64,000 nucleotides of DNA from Enterobacter mori LMG 25706 (lineage in GTDB: Bacteria; Pseudomonadota; Gammaproteobacteria; Enterobacterales; Enterobacteriaceae): positions 35,564 to 99,563 of the forward strand of contig NZ_GL890774.1 in NCBI RefSeq assembly GCF_000211415.1, in the 5' to 3' direction. Under the pieces are notes generated by a model. The model had not been told where the DNA came from, ran no database searches, and saw only the letters and a list, made by a program, of their open reading frames with translations. Both the position numbers and the translations under genes were made by a program. Each line of letters opens with the position of its first letter. The first letter of the stretch is position 1. Shown here one piece after another: positions 1 to 10,889 of the stretch.

Positions 1-485
1 AAATACTCTTCGTAGAACGAGACGCACTGATCCACCAGCGCACTGTTGCCACGCAGCAGACACTTGCCGACATCGCCCATGCGACCGCCGGAAATCAGCA
101 GCAGGCCTTCGTTCAGCTCTGCCAGCCAGTCGCGGTCGATCCACGGGCCCATCGCGCCATATCCACGCTGATAGGCTTTAGAGATAAGCAGGGTAAGGTT
201 CTGATAACCGGTGTTGTTCATCGCCAACACGGAGATCTGCGTCATTTCATCGCCGAGCAGCTCGCTCTGGACATGAAAATCCGCGCCGACAATTGGCTTT
301 AACCCGGCACCATGCGCGGTTCCGTAGAACTTCACCAGGCCACACAGGTTGGTAAAATCGGTGATCGCCAGCGCAGGCATGCCGAGCGCGGCCGCCTTTT
401 TTACCAGCGGTCCGGTCTTTGCCAGCCCATCGCTCATGGAGTAGTCGCTATGCACCCGCAGGTGTACGAAACGTGGTTCAGCCAT
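1..485 (-). CDS. dnaE: DNA polymerase III alpha subunit, N-terminal part (window edge)
   Basis: This is the catalytic subunit of the replicative DNA polymerase. Only the first 161 codons are present; the gene runs off the left edge. The protein begins [16 protein letters not shown], the start of the N-terminal PHP domain, whose HxH-type motif (HSDYS region) is visible. The ATG at 485 matches the start known for the enterobacterial protein. It lies 38 nt downstream of rnhB on the same strand, as in the E. coli lpxB-rnhB-dnaE order, and is probably co-transcribed with that envelope cluster. Identity rests on near-complete recall-level match to E. coli DnaE over the visible part. Confidence 0.96.
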   Translation of the reverse strand, partial: MAEPRFVHLRVHSDYSMSDGLAKTGPLVKKAAALGMPALAITDFTNLCGLVKFYGTAHGAGLKPIVGADFHVQSELLGDEMTQISVLAMNNTGYQNLTLLISKAYQRGYGAMGPWIDRDWLAELNEGLLLISGGRMGDVGKCLLRGNSALVDQCVSFYEEY

Positions 486-523
486 CTTCAGATTCCGCGT
501 TACTTAATTACTTGCGTATTGAT

Positions 524-1120
524 TCAGGACACCCGTCCCAGCGCGCGCTTCACCGGGCCAAAGCTGCGACGGTGGTGTTCGGTTGCGCCATGTTCAGCCA
601 GCCTTTCCAGATGGAAAGGTGTGGGATACCCCTTATGCTGGGCGAAACCATACTGAGGGTAAGTGAGGTCCAGCGCGGCCATTTCGGCGTCGCGCGTCAC
701 TTTGGCAATAATAGAAGCTGCGCTAATTTCTGCGACCCGGCTATCGCCTTTGACGACCGCCATTGAAGGCATTGGCAGTGCCGGACAGCGGTTTCCGTCA
801 ATCAGGACATATTCAGGAGAAATTTTCAAACCCGCTACCGCACGCTGCATCGCCAGCATCGTAGCATGCAAAATATTCAGCTCGTCTATTTCATGCGGTT
901 CAGCGCGCCCCAGGCTCCAGGCCAGCGCCTTCTCCTGAATCTCACTAAACAACGCCAGCCGGCGCTTTTCAGACAATTTTTTAGAGTCGTTCAGCCCGAT
1001 AATGGGACGAGCCGGATCGAGGATCACCGCCGCGGTGACCACAGCTCCCACTAACGGACCACGACCCACTTCGTCCACGCCCGCCACAAGGTGGGTGTGA
1101 GGATAAACAAATTCCATCAT
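524..1120 (-). CDS. rnhB: Ribonuclease HII
   Basis: RNase HII cleaves the RNA strand of RNA-DNA hybrids and nicks at single ribonucleotides embedded in DNA. The 198-residue length equals that of the E. coli enzyme. The acidic active-site pair Asp16-Glu17 is seen in the DEVGRG motif, with further catalytic aspartates expected in the VLIDGN and later regions. Its ATG overlaps the lpxB stop codon by 4 nt (ATGA), so translation is probably coupled. Confidence 0.97.
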   Translation of the reverse strand: MMEFVYPHTHLVAGVDEVGRGPLVGAVVTAAVILDPARPIIGLNDSKKLSEKRRLALFSEIQEKALAWSLGRAEPHEIDELNILHATMLAMQRAVAGLKISPEYVLIDGNRCPALPMPSMAVVKGDSRVAEISAASIIAKVTRDAEMAALDLTYPQYGFAQHKGYPTPFHLERLAEHGATEHHRRSFGPVKRALGRVS

Positions 1121-2265
1121 TTTGCTAGCTCCAGCACCGCATCAGCCGCTTGCTCATCAGCATTACCGCGGATCAGTTGATGCAGTTCACGGAAGGTATC
1201 GTGCATCTCGTGGCTGGTCTTGCCGTTTGCCAGCAGCGGCAGCAGTGCATCCGCGAGCGCCTGCGGCTGGCACTCATCCTGCAACAACTCTTTCACCAGC
1301 TCGCGACCGGCAAGCAGGTTTGGCAGGGAGACATAATCCGTTTTCACCAGACGTTTTGCCAGCCAGAAGGTGAACGGCTTCATGCGATAACCGACCACCA
1401 TCGGGCATTTCGCCAGCATACACTCCAGCGCCGCCGTGCCGGAGGCCAGCAGCGCGGCATCGCTCGCATACATCGCTTCCCGTCCTTTCCCGTCCAGCAG
1501 ACGGACGTGAAGATCCGGGGCGACTTCCGCTTTGATACGCTCAAACTGCTCGCGGCGTTTGGCATTCACCAGCGGCACGACCACTTCAAGGTCGGGATAG
1601 GTCTGGCGAAGCATTTGCGCTGTTTTGAGGAAATCGGCACTCAGCATTTCAACTTCAGCACCGCGGCTGCCCGGCAGCAGCGCCAGACAGTGAACGTCAT
1701 GGGGAATACCCAGTACGTCGCGCGCCGCGTTTTTATCCGGATCCAATGGCATCGCATCCGCCATGGTATGACCGATAAAACGGCACGGAACATTAAATCT
1801 GTCGTAAAACGCTTTTTCGAAAGGCAGGAAAGCCAGCACCAGATCGGTGGATCTCCCGATTTTGAAAACGCGTTTCTGTCGCCACGCCCAGACGGACGGA
1901 CTGACGTAATGAATGGTTTTGATCCCCTGCTTTTTCAAATTCCCTTCGAGGGTAATGTTGAAATCAGGCGCATCGATACCGACAAACACATCAGGTTTGA
2001 GGTCGGTAAAACGGCGGGTGAGATCGGCACGAATATGAAGTAAGCGACGCAGACGCCCCAGCACCTCAACGATGCCCATCACGGCCAGCTCTTCCATCTC
2101 ATACCAGGCTTCGCAACCTTCAGCCTGCATCAGCGGGCCAGCAACACCCACAAAGCGAGCATTAGGTACGCGAGCTTTTAGCGCGCGGATGAGACCAGCA
2201 CCAAGAATATCGCCGGAGGTTTCTCCGGCGACCAGGGCTATCGTAAGCGGACGACTGTCGACCAT
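1117..2265 (-). CDS. lpxB: Lipid-A-disaccharide synthase
   Basis: LpxB is a family 19 glycosyltransferase that joins UDP-2,3-diacylglucosamine and lipid X to make the lipid A disaccharide at the inner face of the cytoplasmic membrane. At 382 residues it has the normal length. The N-terminal GETSGD motif (residues 14-19) and the later [10 protein letters not shown] segment are family hallmarks. Its start overlaps the lpxA stop by one base (TAATG) and its stop overlaps the rnhB start, giving a tightly packed lpxA-lpxB-rnhB block. Confidence 0.98.
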   Translation of the reverse strand: MVDSRPLTIALVAGETSGDILGAGLIRALKARVPNARFVGVAGPLMQAEGCEAWYEMEELAVMGIVEVLGRLRRLLHIRADLTRRFTDLKPDVFVGIDAPDFNITLEGNLKKQGIKTIHYVSPSVWAWRQKRVFKIGRSTDLVLAFLPFEKAFYDRFNVPCRFIGHTMADAMPLDPDKNAARDVLGIPHDVHCLALLPGSRGAEVEMLSADFLKTAQMLRQTYPDLEVVVPLVNAKRREQFERIKAEVAPDLHVRLLDGKGREAMYASDAALLASGTAALECMLAKCPMVVGYRMKPFTFWLAKRLVKTDYVSLPNLLAGRELVKELLQDECQPQALADALLPLLANGKTSHEMHDTFRELHQLIRGNADEQAADAVLELAK

Positions 2266-3053
2266 TAACGAATCAGACCCCTTGTTGAACGGTCAAAGAA
2301 CTCCATGAACGCGTTCACTTCAGGGTGTTTGTTCGCCAGCTCGGCAATTTCCGGCTTCGCCTCTTCCAGCGTTTTCCCGCTACGGTACAGCAGTTTGTAC
2401 GCGTTGCGGATGGCTGTAATCGCTTCGCGGCTAAAGCCACGGCGCTTGAGGCCTTCGATGTTCACGCCAAATGGCGTGGCATGGTTACCCTGCGCAATAA
2501 CGTAAGGTGGAACGTCTTGCGCCACACCTGAGCAGCCGCCGACCATCACGTGTGCACCAATGATGCAGAACTGATGAACTGCGGTCATACCACCGATAAT
2601 TGCGAAATCATCTACCGATACGTGCCCCGCCAGCGTTGCGTTGTTGGCGAGGATACAGCGGTCACCCACGGTACAGTCATGCGCGATATGCGCATTAACC
2701 ATAAACAGGTTGTCGCTGCCTACCTTCGTCAACCCACCGCCCTGTACTGTTCCACGATGAATGGTGACGCTTTCACGAATACGGTTACGATCGCCAATTT
2801 CCAGACGGGTAGCTTCACCAGCATATTTCAGATCCTGGTTAACTTCACCGATGGAAGCGAACTGATAAATCTCGTTATTACAGCCAATGGTCGTGTGACC
2901 ATTCACCACAACGTGAGATTTCAGTACTGTACCCTCACCAATTTCGACATGGGGTCCAACAATACAGAACGGGCCAACGTGGACGTTAGCACCAATGATG
3001 GCACCGGTTTCCACGATGGCAGTAGGATGAATAAAGGCAGATTTATCAATCAC
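2265..3053 (-). CDS. lpxA: UDP-N-acetylglucosamine O-acyltransferase
   Basis: LpxA transfers R-3-hydroxymyristoyl from acyl carrier protein to UDP-GlcNAc, the first step of lipid A synthesis. It has 262 residues, as in E. coli. The N-terminal two thirds are left-handed beta-helix hexapeptide repeats (pattern [IV]G..), and the AHIAHDC segment carries the catalytic histidine near residue 125. It follows fabZ by 3 nt. FabZ and LpxA compete for the same hydroxyacyl-ACP pool. Confidence 0.98.
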   Translation of the reverse strand: MIDKSAFIHPTAIVETGAIIGANVHVGPFCIVGPHVEIGEGTVLKSHVVVNGHTTIGCNNEIYQFASIGEVNQDLKYAGEATRLEIGDRNRIRESVTIHRGTVQGGGLTKVGSDNLFMVNAHIAHDCTVGDRCILANNATLAGHVSVDDFAIIGGMTAVHQFCIIGAHVMVGGCSGVAQDVPPYVIAQGNHATPFGVNIEGLKRRGFSREAITAIRNAYKLLYRSGKTLEEAKPEIAELANKHPEVNAFMEFFDRSTRGLIR

Positions 3054-3056
3054 GTA

Positions 3057-3512
3057 TCAGGACTCCCGGCTACGAGCACACATCATCGTCGCTTCGCAAA
3101 CAACTTTGCCGTCAACCAGAGCTACGCCTTTGAAGCGAGTCAGGCCGCGACGCGTTTTTTCAAAAGTGACTTCCATGATCATCTGATCACCAGGCACAAC
3201 TGGACGCTTAAAGCGCGCCTCATCGATACCTGCGAAGTAATAGAGTTCACCCGGCTCCAGTTTACCTACGCTTTTAAACGCCAGAATACCGGTTGCCTGT
3301 GCCATTGCTTCCAGGATCAACACACCCGGGAAGATCGGCTTACCAGGGAAGTGTCCCTGGAAGAAAGGCTCGTTAACGGAGACATTTTTCACTGCGCGCA
3401 GAAAACGACCTTCTTCAAAATCCAGCACACGGTCTACCAGCAAAAACGGGTAGCGGTGCGGCAGAAGTTCTAAAATCTCTTCAATATGCAGAGTATGAGT
3501 GTCAGTAGTCAA
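3057..3512 (-). CDS. fabZ: 3-hydroxyacyl-ACP dehydratase
   Basis: FabZ dehydrates 3-hydroxyacyl-ACP in fatty acid elongation. The hot-dog fold active site is visible: the GHFPG histidine and the glutamate in LILEAMAQ. The reading frame stays open upstream to 3554, but the start chosen is TTG at 3512. It gives 151 residues, equal to E. coli FabZ, is preceded by a good AGGAAGAG ribosome site, and E. coli also uses TTG here. An ATG 42 nt further up lacks such support. Confidence 0.95.
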   Translation of the reverse strand: MTTDTHTLHIEEILELLPHRYPFLLVDRVLDFEEGRFLRAVKNVSVNEPFFQGHFPGKPIFPGVLILEAMAQATGILAFKSVGKLEPGELYYFAGIDEARFKRPVVPGDQMIMEVTFEKTRRGLTRFKGVALVDGKVVCEATMMCARSRES

Positions 3513-3544
3513 AATACTCTTCCTGTCAAATGTACTAAGTAGCA

Positions 3545-3595
3545 ATAATAACACGGCCTGCCGGTTTATAAAAAAGCCGACAGGCCGGGAAAATT
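3545..3595 (-). other. Stem-loop between lpxD and fabZ
   Basis: An inverted repeat (GGCCTGTCGG ... CCGGCAGGCC on the minus strand, one G-U pair) flanks a T-rich loop in the 103-nt gap between lpxD and fabZ. There is no T-run after the 3' arm, so it does not look like a normal intrinsic terminator. It could be an RNA-processing or stability element in the polycistronic transcript. Confidence 0.5.
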
Positions 3596-3615
3596 AGCGT
3601 TAAACGGATGAACGC

Positions 3616-4641
3616 TTAGTCTTGTTGATCGATTTTGCGCTCAATCGCTTTGAGACGCTTGCTCATATCATCAATATTCATCACCAGAGCAGCTGTTTTA
3701 CGCCAGACCTTGTTCGGTTGCAGCGGAATGCCTGAGGAATAGACGCCAGGTTCAGTGATAGGACGCATAACCATGCCCATACCTGTCACCGTCACTTTGT
3801 CGCATATTTCCATATGGCCGTTGATCACACTGGCACCGCCAATCATGCAGTAACGGCCAATTTTGAGGCTGCCTGCCATGATCACGCCGCCCGCAACTGC
3901 GGTATTGTCGCCAATCACAACGTTATGTGCAATCTGGCACTGGTTATCAATGATAACACCATTGCCAATAATGGTGTCGTCAAGCGCACCGCGGTCAATA
4001 GTGGTACAGGCACCGATCTCAACACGATCGCCGATAATCACGCGACCCAACTGTGGGATCTTAACCCAGTTACCCCGATCGTTGGCGTAACCGAAACCGT
4101 CAGAACCAATCACCGTGCTGGATTGAATGAGGCAATTTTCGCCAATCTCAACCTCATGGTAGACAGATACATTGGCCCACAAGCGGGACCCTGCACCAAT
4201 CTTCGTATTTTTACCAACAAAGCAGCCTGGACCAATCACCACGTTGTCACCCAGCACAACGCCGGATTCAATGACAGCGTTTGCACCAACTGCAACGTTG
4301 TTACCCAGCTGAGCCGTCGGATCAATTGAGGCACTAGCCGCAATGTTCTGCGCCGGCTGCGGCGTGGTATCAAGAATTTGGGCCATGCGTGCATACGTCA
4401 GGTAGGGATTTGTCACTACCAGAGCAGCGCCTGTGGCAAACGGAAGATCGTCCTGCGTCAGAACAACGGCAGACGCCTGGCATTGAGCCAGGTGTTCACG
4501 GTACTTAGGACTTACCATGAAAGTGATGTTGCCAGCTTTAGCAGATTGCATGGACGCAACAGCGGTGATGACGATATCGCCATCACCGTGTAATTCTGCA
4601 TCCAACTGCTGAGCTAAATCAGCCAGTCGAATTGAAGGCAT
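3616..4641 (-). CDS. lpxD: UDP-3-O-(3-hydroxymyristoyl)glucosamine N-acyltransferase
   Basis: LpxD adds the second hydroxymyristoyl chain (N-acylation) in lipid A synthesis. The 341-residue length equals that of E. coli. An N-terminal uridine-binding domain is followed by a long left-handed beta-helix of hexapeptide repeats from about residue 100; the catalytic histidine lies in the QIAHNVVIG segment near residue 239. It starts 3 nt after the skp stop, so it is in the same transcript as bamA-skp. Confidence 0.98.
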   Translation of the reverse strand: MPSIRLADLAQQLDAELHGDGDIVITAVASMQSAKAGNITFMVSPKYREHLAQCQASAVVLTQDDLPFATGAALVVTNPYLTYARMAQILDTTPQPAQNIAASASIDPTAQLGNNVAVGANAVIESGVVLGDNVVIGPGCFVGKNTKIGAGSRLWANVSVYHEVEIGENCLIQSSTVIGSDGFGYANDRGNWVKIPQLGRVIIGDRVEIGACTTIDRGALDDTIIGNGVIIDNQCQIAHNVVIGDNTAVAGGVIMAGSLKIGRYCMIGGASVINGHMEICDKVTVTGMGMVMRPITEPGVYSSGIPLQPNKVWRKTAALVMNIDDMSKRLKAIERKIDQQD

Positions 4642-4644
4642 TAC

Positions 4645-5139
4645 TTATTTAACCTGTTTCAGAACATCAGCGGTGATGTCTTTAACATCGCTGCTGTTGA
4701 AAGCAACGGCATTCGCATCAACAACCAGATCGATGCTCTGATCGGCAGCAACAGCTTTAACTGCAGACTGAATGCGAGTAACCAGTTTACCGCGCTCTTC
4801 GTTAGAACGACGCTGACGATCCTGCTCGAAAGCCTGCGCTTTCTGGGAGAAGGTCTGGCGCTGAGCCATTACGTCTTTTTCCAGCTTGCTGCGATCGCTT
4901 GCTTTCATGGTAGAACCATCGCGCTGCAGACGCTGCATTTTAGTCTGGAGGTCGCCTTCCATACGTTGCAGCTCGCTAGCACGGCCTTTGAATTCGTTTT
5001 CCAGCGTCGCAGAAACGCCCGTTTTCTGTGCAACTTGCTGGAACAAATTACCCATGTTGACGATTGCGATTTTGTCCGCTGCCTGAGCAGAAGTTGCCAT
5101 CGCTAAACCGAGACCTGCAGCTAATAACCACTTTTTCAC
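4645..5139 (-). CDS. skp: Periplasmic chaperone Skp
   Basis: Skp is a trimeric periplasmic holdase that carries unfolded outer-membrane proteins to the BAM complex encoded just upstream. The start is GTG at 5139, behind AAGGAG, giving 164 residues with a signal peptide cut after ATSAQA; the longer open frame to 5244 has no ribosome site and no family support. The middle is charged and helical, as expected for the tentacles. Compared with the 161-residue E. coli protein there are about three extra residues near [13 protein letters not shown]. Confidence 0.96.
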   Translation of the reverse strand: MKKWLLAAGLGLAMATSAQAADKIAIVNMGNLFQQVAQKTGVSATLENEFKGRASELQRMEGDLQTKMQRLQRDGSTMKASDRSKLEKDVMAQRQTFSQKAQAFEQDRQRRSNEERGKLVTRIQSAVKAVAADQSIDLVVDANAVAFNSSDVKDITADVLKQVK

Positions 5140-5261
5140 AATTAACTCCTTACCATCCCATTGGCACCTGAAGGTACCGTTCTTTGCGTGGCAAGGCGAT
5201 CGTGTTACCGATCGCCAGTTGTCAGCGCTACACTGCCAACGCATTCCTTTGCAGCGAATTA

Positions 5262-7679
5262 TTACCAGGTTTTACCAATGTTAAACTGGAATTGCTCCGC
5301 TTTGTCTCCATCGTATTTCTTAAACGGCTGGGCGTAAGAGAAGACCAACGGCCCCAGCGGTGACATCCATTGTAATGCGATACCTGCGGACATGCGAATG
5401 TTGCCCGGATCGCTGTAGTCTGGAACACCTGCCGCACGCATCTGGGCGGTATTCTCCCAGTTGGTATCCCACACCGTACCCGCATCCATAAAGAAGGAGG
5501 TACGGACAGAGTTCGCGTACTTGTCGCTGATAAACGGCGTAGGCGTGATGAACTCAAGGCTCGCCACGGCCATAGCGTTACCGCCGACTGCATCATCAGA
5601 GCTACACACTTGTTTTGGATCACGGCTTGCGCAGTTATCTTCGTCATTACCGCCGTAGTAGACCGCTTTCGGACCAATGTTATTGGACTGGAAGCCACGA
5701 ACGGTGCTGGAACCGCCCGCATAGAAGTTCTCATAGAACGGCAACTCTTTACTGCCAATCCCATCACCGTAGCCCCAACGAGTACGACCCAGGACAACCC
5801 ACTTGTGGTCATCATCAATTGGGAAGTAAGACGCCGTGTCCAGCGTCAACTTGTAGAACTCGTTATCAGAGCCAGGAATGGTCACTTTACCGTTCAGATT
5901 GACGCGAGAACCTTCCGTAGGGAAGTAGCCACGGTCAAGGCGGTTATATGTCCAGCCGTAGTTGAAGGTGAAGTCATCCGCCGCGAAACCGTTGTCATCG
6001 CTGGACGTACTTGCCGACTGGCCAATGGAATCCAGATAACGCCACATCGCCACCTGAGGCTGCATGTTGGACAGGTCGTTATGCACATAACCTAAGCCCG
6101 CACGCAGCGTGTTGTATTCGTTCACCGGGAAGCCGAGCGTACCGTCTACACCGTAACTCTTGTTGGTATAGGAGGACAGATCCGCGTCGTCTGCTTTAAA
6201 GTCGTTATAGAAGATACGACCACCCAGGCTCACACCGTCAACGGTGAAGTATGGGTTTGTGACAGAAAACTCAGAGTAGGTCTGGTAGTCGTTTTTGGTC
6301 CCGTTGATACCAACAGAGTACCCCGTACCCAGCCAGTTATCCTGCTGAACACCGACCTGGAAGCTCACACCGCTTTCAGTACCGTAGCCCACACCGAAGT
6401 TGAAGCTACCGGTGTTACGCTCTTTTACTTTATAGACGACATCAACCTGATCCGGGCTGCCTGGTACACGCTGGGTATCAGTATCAACCGTCTCGAAGTA
6501 ACCCAGACGATTCAGACGCTCTTTACCCTGGTCAACCAGGTCGCTACCCAACCACGCCCCTTCCATCTGGCGCATTTCGCGACGCAGAACGGAATCTTTA
6601 GACGTATCGTTACCTTCGAAGCGGATCTTACGCACGTAGAAACGGTTACCCGCATCAACGTTCACGTGCAGCTTAACGGTTTTCTCTGCGTCGTTGATTT
6701 CCGGCTGAGTTTGTACGCGCGGATAGGCGTAACCATAGCGGCCGAGCAGCTTTTTAATACTGTCTTCCATTTTGGTGACTTTAGAACCGCTATACAGATC
6801 GCCGGGCTGAATTTTGGTCAGCGACTCAATCTCAGCAGAATGCCCCGCCAGGTTTCCACTTACTTCAACGCCAGAAAGCTTGTACTGATCGCCTTCTGTG
6901 ATGTTAACCGTAATGTAGATCCCTTTCTTGTCCGGAGTCAGACTGACCTGAGTTGAATCAATGTTGAAACGGGCATAACCGCGATCCAGATAATAGCTGC
7001 GCAGGGTTTCAAGGTCGCCTGCCAGTTTCTGTTTCTGGTATTTACGGTCACCCACCACGTTCCACCACGGCACTTCGTCACGCAGCTGGAACGTTGAGAT
7101 CAGTTCGTCAGTGCTGAACGCGTGGTTACCCACAATGTTGATCTGTTGGATCTTCGCAGAAACACCTTCCTGGAAGACCAGTTTCAGGTCAACACGGTTA
7201 CGCGGCAGCGGCGTCACTACCGCTTTCACGCTGGCGCTGTATTTACCGACGCTGTAATAGAAGTCTTCCAGACCTTTTTCAATGTCTGCAAGGGTTGTGC
7301 GGTCCAGGGACTCCCCCACACGAACACCGGATGCTTCAAGGTTTTGCTTGAGCATGTCATCTTTCACCGACCTGTTGCCGGAGAAGGTGATACTGGCGAT
7401 CGTTGGACGTTCTTTTACCTGAACCAGCAGCGTATCACCATCGCGCAGGACGCGGACGTCCTCAAAGTTGCCAGTGGCAAACAGAGCGCGGATGGTGTTA
7501 CTGATGTCTTCATCATTAACCGTATCGCCGGGGCGCACAGGCATACTGAGGAGGGCCGCACCAACGGCGACACGCTGAAGGCCTTCGAAATGAATATCTT
7601 TCACTACGAACCCGTCAGCACCGTATACGGTGGCGCTGCTAAACAGCAGCGACGCTATGAGCAACTTTTTCATCGCCAT
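5262..7679 (-). CDS. bamA: Outer membrane protein assembly factor BamA
   Basis: BamA is the essential Omp85 protein that inserts beta-barrels into the outer membrane. The 805-residue precursor has a signal peptide (cut after VYG), five POTRA domains up to about residue 420, then a 16-stranded barrel. The VRGF motif of extracellular loop 6 is present, and the chain ends in the aromatic NIGKTW. It lies between rseP and skp, the conserved envelope-stress arrangement. Confidence 0.99.
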   Translation of the reverse strand: MAMKKLLIASLLFSSATVYGADGFVVKDIHFEGLQRVAVGAALLSMPVRPGDTVNDEDISNTIRALFATGNFEDVRVLRDGDTLLVQVKERPTIASITFSGNRSVKDDMLKQNLEASGVRVGESLDRTTLADIEKGLEDFYYSVGKYSASVKAVVTPLPRNRVDLKLVFQEGVSAKIQQINIVGNHAFSTDELISTFQLRDEVPWWNVVGDRKYQKQKLAGDLETLRSYYLDRGYARFNIDSTQVSLTPDKKGIYITVNITEGDQYKLSGVEVSGNLAGHSAEIESLTKIQPGDLYSGSKVTKMEDSIKKLLGRYGYAYPRVQTQPEINDAEKTVKLHVNVDAGNRFYVRKIRFEGNDTSKDSVLRREMRQMEGAWLGSDLVDQGKERLNRLGYFETVDTDTQRVPGSPDQVDVVYKVKERNTGSFNFGVGYGTESGVSFQVGVQQDNWLGTGYSVGINGTKNDYQTYSEFSVTNPYFTVDGVSLGGRIFYNDFKADDADLSSYTNKSYGVDGTLGFPVNEYNTLRAGLGYVHNDLSNMQPQVAMWRYLDSIGQSASTSSDDNGFAADDFTFNYGWTYNRLDRGYFPTEGSRVNLNGKVTIPGSDNEFYKLTLDTASYFPIDDDHKWVVLGRTRWGYGDGIGSKELPFYENFYAGGSSTVRGFQSNNIGPKAVYYGGNDEDNCASRDPKQVCSSDDAVGGNAMAVASLEFITPTPFISDKYANSVRTSFFMDAGTVWDTNWENTAQMRAAGVPDYSDPGNIRMSAGIALQWMSPLGPLVFSYAQPFKKYDGDKAEQFQFNIGKTW

Positions 7680-7710
7680 CGTTATTATGCGTTCTTCCTA
7701 ACTAACTCTC

Positions 7711-9063
7711 TTACAACCGAGAGAAATCATTGAAAAGTGCAAGCCCCATTAACAGCACCAGCAAAATCGAGCCAATGCGATAACTAAAGTCTTGAACTCG
7801 CTCGGATACCGGTCCGCCTTTTAGCTTTTCAATGGCTAAAAACAGCAGATGGCCCCCGTCTAATACGGGAAGCGGGAACAGGTTGATTATCCCGAGGTTC
7901 ACGCTAATGAGCGCGAGAAACATGAGATAGTAAATCACCCCGAACTCCGCTGACATCCCAGCCCCTTGAGCAATCGAAATAGGCCCACTGAGGTTGTTCA
8001 GTTTCACATCACCGGTTATCAATTTCCCCAACATGTTTACCGTCAGCTTCATCAGTTGCCATGTTTTATCCGTGGCTTCAAGGATGGCGCTGAACGGCCC
8101 ATACTGGCGTATTGTCTTGTACTCATCTGGCAGTGGGATCACTTTCGGCACAACGCCTGCAAACCCTTCTGCCTTTCCGCTGCTCGATTTGGTATCCGGA
8201 ATCAGCGTCAGTGAGAGCGGACTCCCCTGTCTTTCCACTTCCAGCGCGAGCGATGTACCCGGATTATCGCGTACCAGAGTAACAAAGGTCATCCATTGTG
8301 TTAATGGTTGACCATCGACTTTAACGATCCTGTCGCCCGCTTGCAAACCCGCTTTACTCGCTGCGGAGTTAGCCTGTACTTCGGCTAATACCGGTTCGAT
8401 TTGCGCGCTGCGCGGCCGAATCCCCAGAGCGGAAACGGGATCTTCTTTGTCGGGTTCGAAACTCCAGTGGCGTAAATCCAGCACTTTTTCCTGCCGCTGG
8501 TCTGATCCAAAAGGCGACACGCTGACAGTCGTCTTCTCATCACCAATTTTCGCAACCAGCTGCAATCGCACGGCATCCCAATCAGGGGTTTCGATGCCAT
8601 CAATCGCTTTAAGTTCCATCCCAGGTGCAATTTGCCCACTCGCTGCAATAGAGCCAGGGGCAATTTCACCGACAACCGGACGCACGCCAGGGACACCGAT
8701 GATAAACACCAGCCAGTAAGCGAAGATAGCAAAGATGAAATTGGCTACCGGACCGGCAGCAATGATGGCAGCACGTTGCCCAACGGTTTTGTTGTTAAAC
8801 GCGCTGTGTCTCAGTTCTGGCGCGACAGGCTCGACGCGCTCGTCGAGCATTTTGACGTAGCCGCCCAGCGGAATAAGGGCGATGACAAACTCGGTGCCAT
8901 GGCGATCGGTACGCTTCCAGAGCGATTTACCAAACCCGATGGAGAATCTCTCCACCCGCACGCCACAGCGTCGAGCAACCCAGAAATGGCCAAATTCATG
9001 CACGGTAACCAGTACACCCAGTGCAACAATGAACGCCGCCAGATTCCAGAGAATGCTCAGCAT
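7711..9063 (-). CDS. rseP: Regulator of sigma-E protease RseP
   Basis: RseP is an inner-membrane site-2 zinc protease that cuts the anti-sigma factor RseA and clears signal-peptide remnants. The ATG at 9063 gives 450 residues, equal to E. coli; the frame is open 15 codons further up but those match nothing. Seen: HEFGH (residues 22-26) in the first membrane segment, two PDZ domains in the periplasmic middle (DRIVKVDG segment), and the C-terminal metal-ligand motif in PLPVLDGGH. Confidence 0.97.
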   Translation of the reverse strand: MLSILWNLAAFIVALGVLVTVHEFGHFWVARRCGVRVERFSIGFGKSLWKRTDRHGTEFVIALIPLGGYVKMLDERVEPVAPELRHSAFNNKTVGQRAAIIAAGPVANFIFAIFAYWLVFIIGVPGVRPVVGEIAPGSIAASGQIAPGMELKAIDGIETPDWDAVRLQLVAKIGDEKTTVSVSPFGSDQRQEKVLDLRHWSFEPDKEDPVSALGIRPRSAQIEPVLAEVQANSAASKAGLQAGDRIVKVDGQPLTQWMTFVTLVRDNPGTSLALEVERQGSPLSLTLIPDTKSSSGKAEGFAGVVPKVIPLPDEYKTIRQYGPFSAILEATDKTWQLMKLTVNMLGKLITGDVKLNNLSGPISIAQGAGMSAEFGVIYYLMFLALISVNLGIINLFPLPVLDGGHLLFLAIEKLKGGPVSERVQDFSYRIGSILLVLLMGLALFNDFSRL

Positions 9064-9074
9064 AAAACCTTCCG

Positions 9075-9932
9075 TTAAATCGTCCCGAATACCAGTAAAA
9101 GCAAGCAAGCAAACACTGGAACAGCCGCCGTCAGGCTGTCAATGCGATCCAGTATCCCGCCATGGCCTGGAATCAAGTGACCACTGTCTTTAATCCCTGC
9201 TTCACGCTTGAACATACTTTCGGTGAGATCACCCAGCACCGAGGCCAGCGCAGCGAAAATTGAGCACACCAGCAATGTTGACGGTGCTACCTCCAGATTC
9301 GCCCATAGGCCATAACCCCAGGAGATGATCGCCGCCGTAAACAGGCCACCAATGAATCCTTGCCAGGTTTTACCCGGGGAAACCTTCGGCGCCAGTTTAT
9401 GTTTGCCGAACAGTTTACCAAACATATAGGCTCCAGAGTCAGCCCCCCAGACGAGAATCATCACATAAAGCAGCCAGAGGGCACCGCTATAGTGGTTTTC
9501 GTCATAGTGCCAGGCGCGCAGCGCGACCATACCCCAGAAAAATGGAACAATTGTGAGCAGACCAAAAATAAGGCGCAACACTTTAGAATTTCGCCACAGT
9601 GCCGCAGAGCCTGGATAAAAAAGCACCAACACAAGCGCAGCAACCCACCATGCCAGCGATATCCATAAGGATCCGGCAACCAGCGGTTGGTGAATATCGT
9701 GATGATATTCAGGCAACGTGAACAGCATCAGGGCCAGGATAAAGCCACAAAGCACCGCCAGCCATACCCGCTGTGTGCGCGAGGTAAAGCCGCTAAACTG
9801 TCCCCATTCCCAGGCGGCGAGCATGCACACCACCAGCGTAACAATCGCGAATCCCACTGGGGGCAGTAAAAACAGCGCCGCAATGACAATGGGTATTAAT
9901 ACAAAAGCGGAAATCAGGCGATACTTCAGCAA
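9075..9932 (-). CDS. cdsA: Phosphatidate cytidylyltransferase
   Basis: CdsA makes CDP-diacylglycerol from phosphatidic acid and CTP, the precursor of all phospholipids. It has 285 residues and is a multi-spanning membrane protein with about eight hydrophobic segments. The family signature is seen near the C-terminus: a serine in SVLGDL, then [10 protein letters not shown] and ILDRIDS. It is 12 nt after ispU and 11 nt before rseP. Confidence 0.98.
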   Translation of the reverse strand: MLKYRLISAFVLIPIVIAALFLLPPVGFAIVTLVVCMLAAWEWGQFSGFTSRTQRVWLAVLCGFILALMLFTLPEYHHDIHQPLVAGSLWISLAWWVAALVLVLFYPGSAALWRNSKVLRLIFGLLTIVPFFWGMVALRAWHYDENHYSGALWLLYVMILVWGADSGAYMFGKLFGKHKLAPKVSPGKTWQGFIGGLFTAAIISWGYGLWANLEVAPSTLLVCSIFAALASVLGDLTESMFKREAGIKDSGHLIPGHGGILDRIDSLTAAVPVFACLLLLVFGTI

Positions 9933-9944
9933 AAGCTACCCCCA

Positions 9945-10703
9945 TCAGGCTTTGTCGCCACCAGGCTCGGTGCCGCCGAAACGACGCTCTCGATTGGCAA
10001 AGGCATGCAGCGCACCTTCAAAGTCTTGTTCATCAAAATCGGGCCAAAGAACATCAGTAAAGTAAAGTTCGGCGTAGGCGATTTGCCAAAGCAAAAAGTT
10101 ACTTATGCGGTGTTCTCCCCCTGTCCTTATTACCAAATCCACAGGCGCTAGTTCATTCATGCAGATTTGCCGACTGAGCGCCTCTTCATCAATTTGGTCG
10201 GGTCTCAACAGCCCTTCCTGAACCTGCTCGGCAAGATGCCGAACGCCCTGAATAATATCCCAGCGTCCGCCGTAATTCGCCGCGATATTGAGCGTCAGGC
10301 CGGTATTATTTTCCGTCAGCGCTTCTGCTTTGCGAATCCGTTCCTGCAAACGTGAGTTAAAACGACTGGTTTCGCCAATAATACGCAGGCGGACGTTGTG
10401 GCGGCGCAGGCTTTTTACTTCGCTATCGAGCGCCCACACAAACAGTTCCATCAACGCAGTCACTTCCTGCGGTGGTCGATTCCAGTTCTCACTGCTAAAA
10501 GCATAGAGCGTTAACGCATCAATGCCGTTATTGGCGGCAAAAGAAACGGCGCGGCGAACGGACTTCGCCCCCGCTTTATGCCCAAAGGCTCGTATCTTCC
10601 CTTGTCTTTTCGCCCAGCGGCCGTTGCCATCCATGATGATTGCTACATGACGACAGCCATGCGCTGGCAAGTTTTCGCTCATTGGTTGATTCGCAGACAA
10701 CAT
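9945..10703 (-). CDS. ispU: Undecaprenyl diphosphate synthase
   Basis: This cis-prenyltransferase (also called uppS) adds eight isopentenyl units to farnesyl diphosphate, giving the C55 carrier for peptidoglycan and O-antigen. The DGNGRW motif (Asp25) and the C-terminal RTGGEHRISNFLLWQ block are diagnostic. The length is 252 residues. A minus-strand terminator lies between dxr and this gene, so a promoter of its own in the 186-nt gap is likely. Confidence 0.98.
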   Translation of the reverse strand: MLSANQPMSENLPAHGCRHVAIIMDGNGRWAKRQGKIRAFGHKAGAKSVRRAVSFAANNGIDALTLYAFSSENWNRPPQEVTALMELFVWALDSEVKSLRRHNVRLRIIGETSRFNSRLQERIRKAEALTENNTGLTLNIAANYGGRWDIIQGVRHLAEQVQEGLLRPDQIDEEALSRQICMNELAPVDLVIRTGGEHRISNFLLWQIAYAELYFTDVLWPDFDEQDFEGALHAFANRERRFGGTEPGGDKA

Positions 10704-10761
10704 AACGCGTTTTTAGTCCCTGAAAAGGATTTAACGGTACACAGGAATACTGAAGCCTATA

Positions 10762-10792
10762 CATAAAAAAGCCGTGTCAAACCACGGCTTAC
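10762..10792 (-). terminator. Intrinsic terminator downstream of dxr
   Basis: On the minus strand an 8-9 bp stem (AAGCCGTG / CACGGCTT) is followed by a T-run (TTTTTT). It lies 100 nt beyond the dxr stop and 60 nt before ispU, so it should end or attenuate dxr transcripts inside an otherwise continuous gene cluster. Confidence 0.8.
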
Positions 10793-10889
10793 CTGACCAC
10801 ATAAAGTCAAATACCTGCGATCAGGTGGCGCAGACTATATCACTGAAGCACAACGCTAACAAATAGCACGACGACTAGTGGCTGCTTTA

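Noticed and set aside
8589..8617. Sigma-E-like sequence (GGAACT, 17 nt, TCGAAA on the minus strand) inside rseP
   Set aside because: It lies in conserved coding sequence about 900 nt before bamA and the -10 is a poor match, so it cannot be told from protein constraint.
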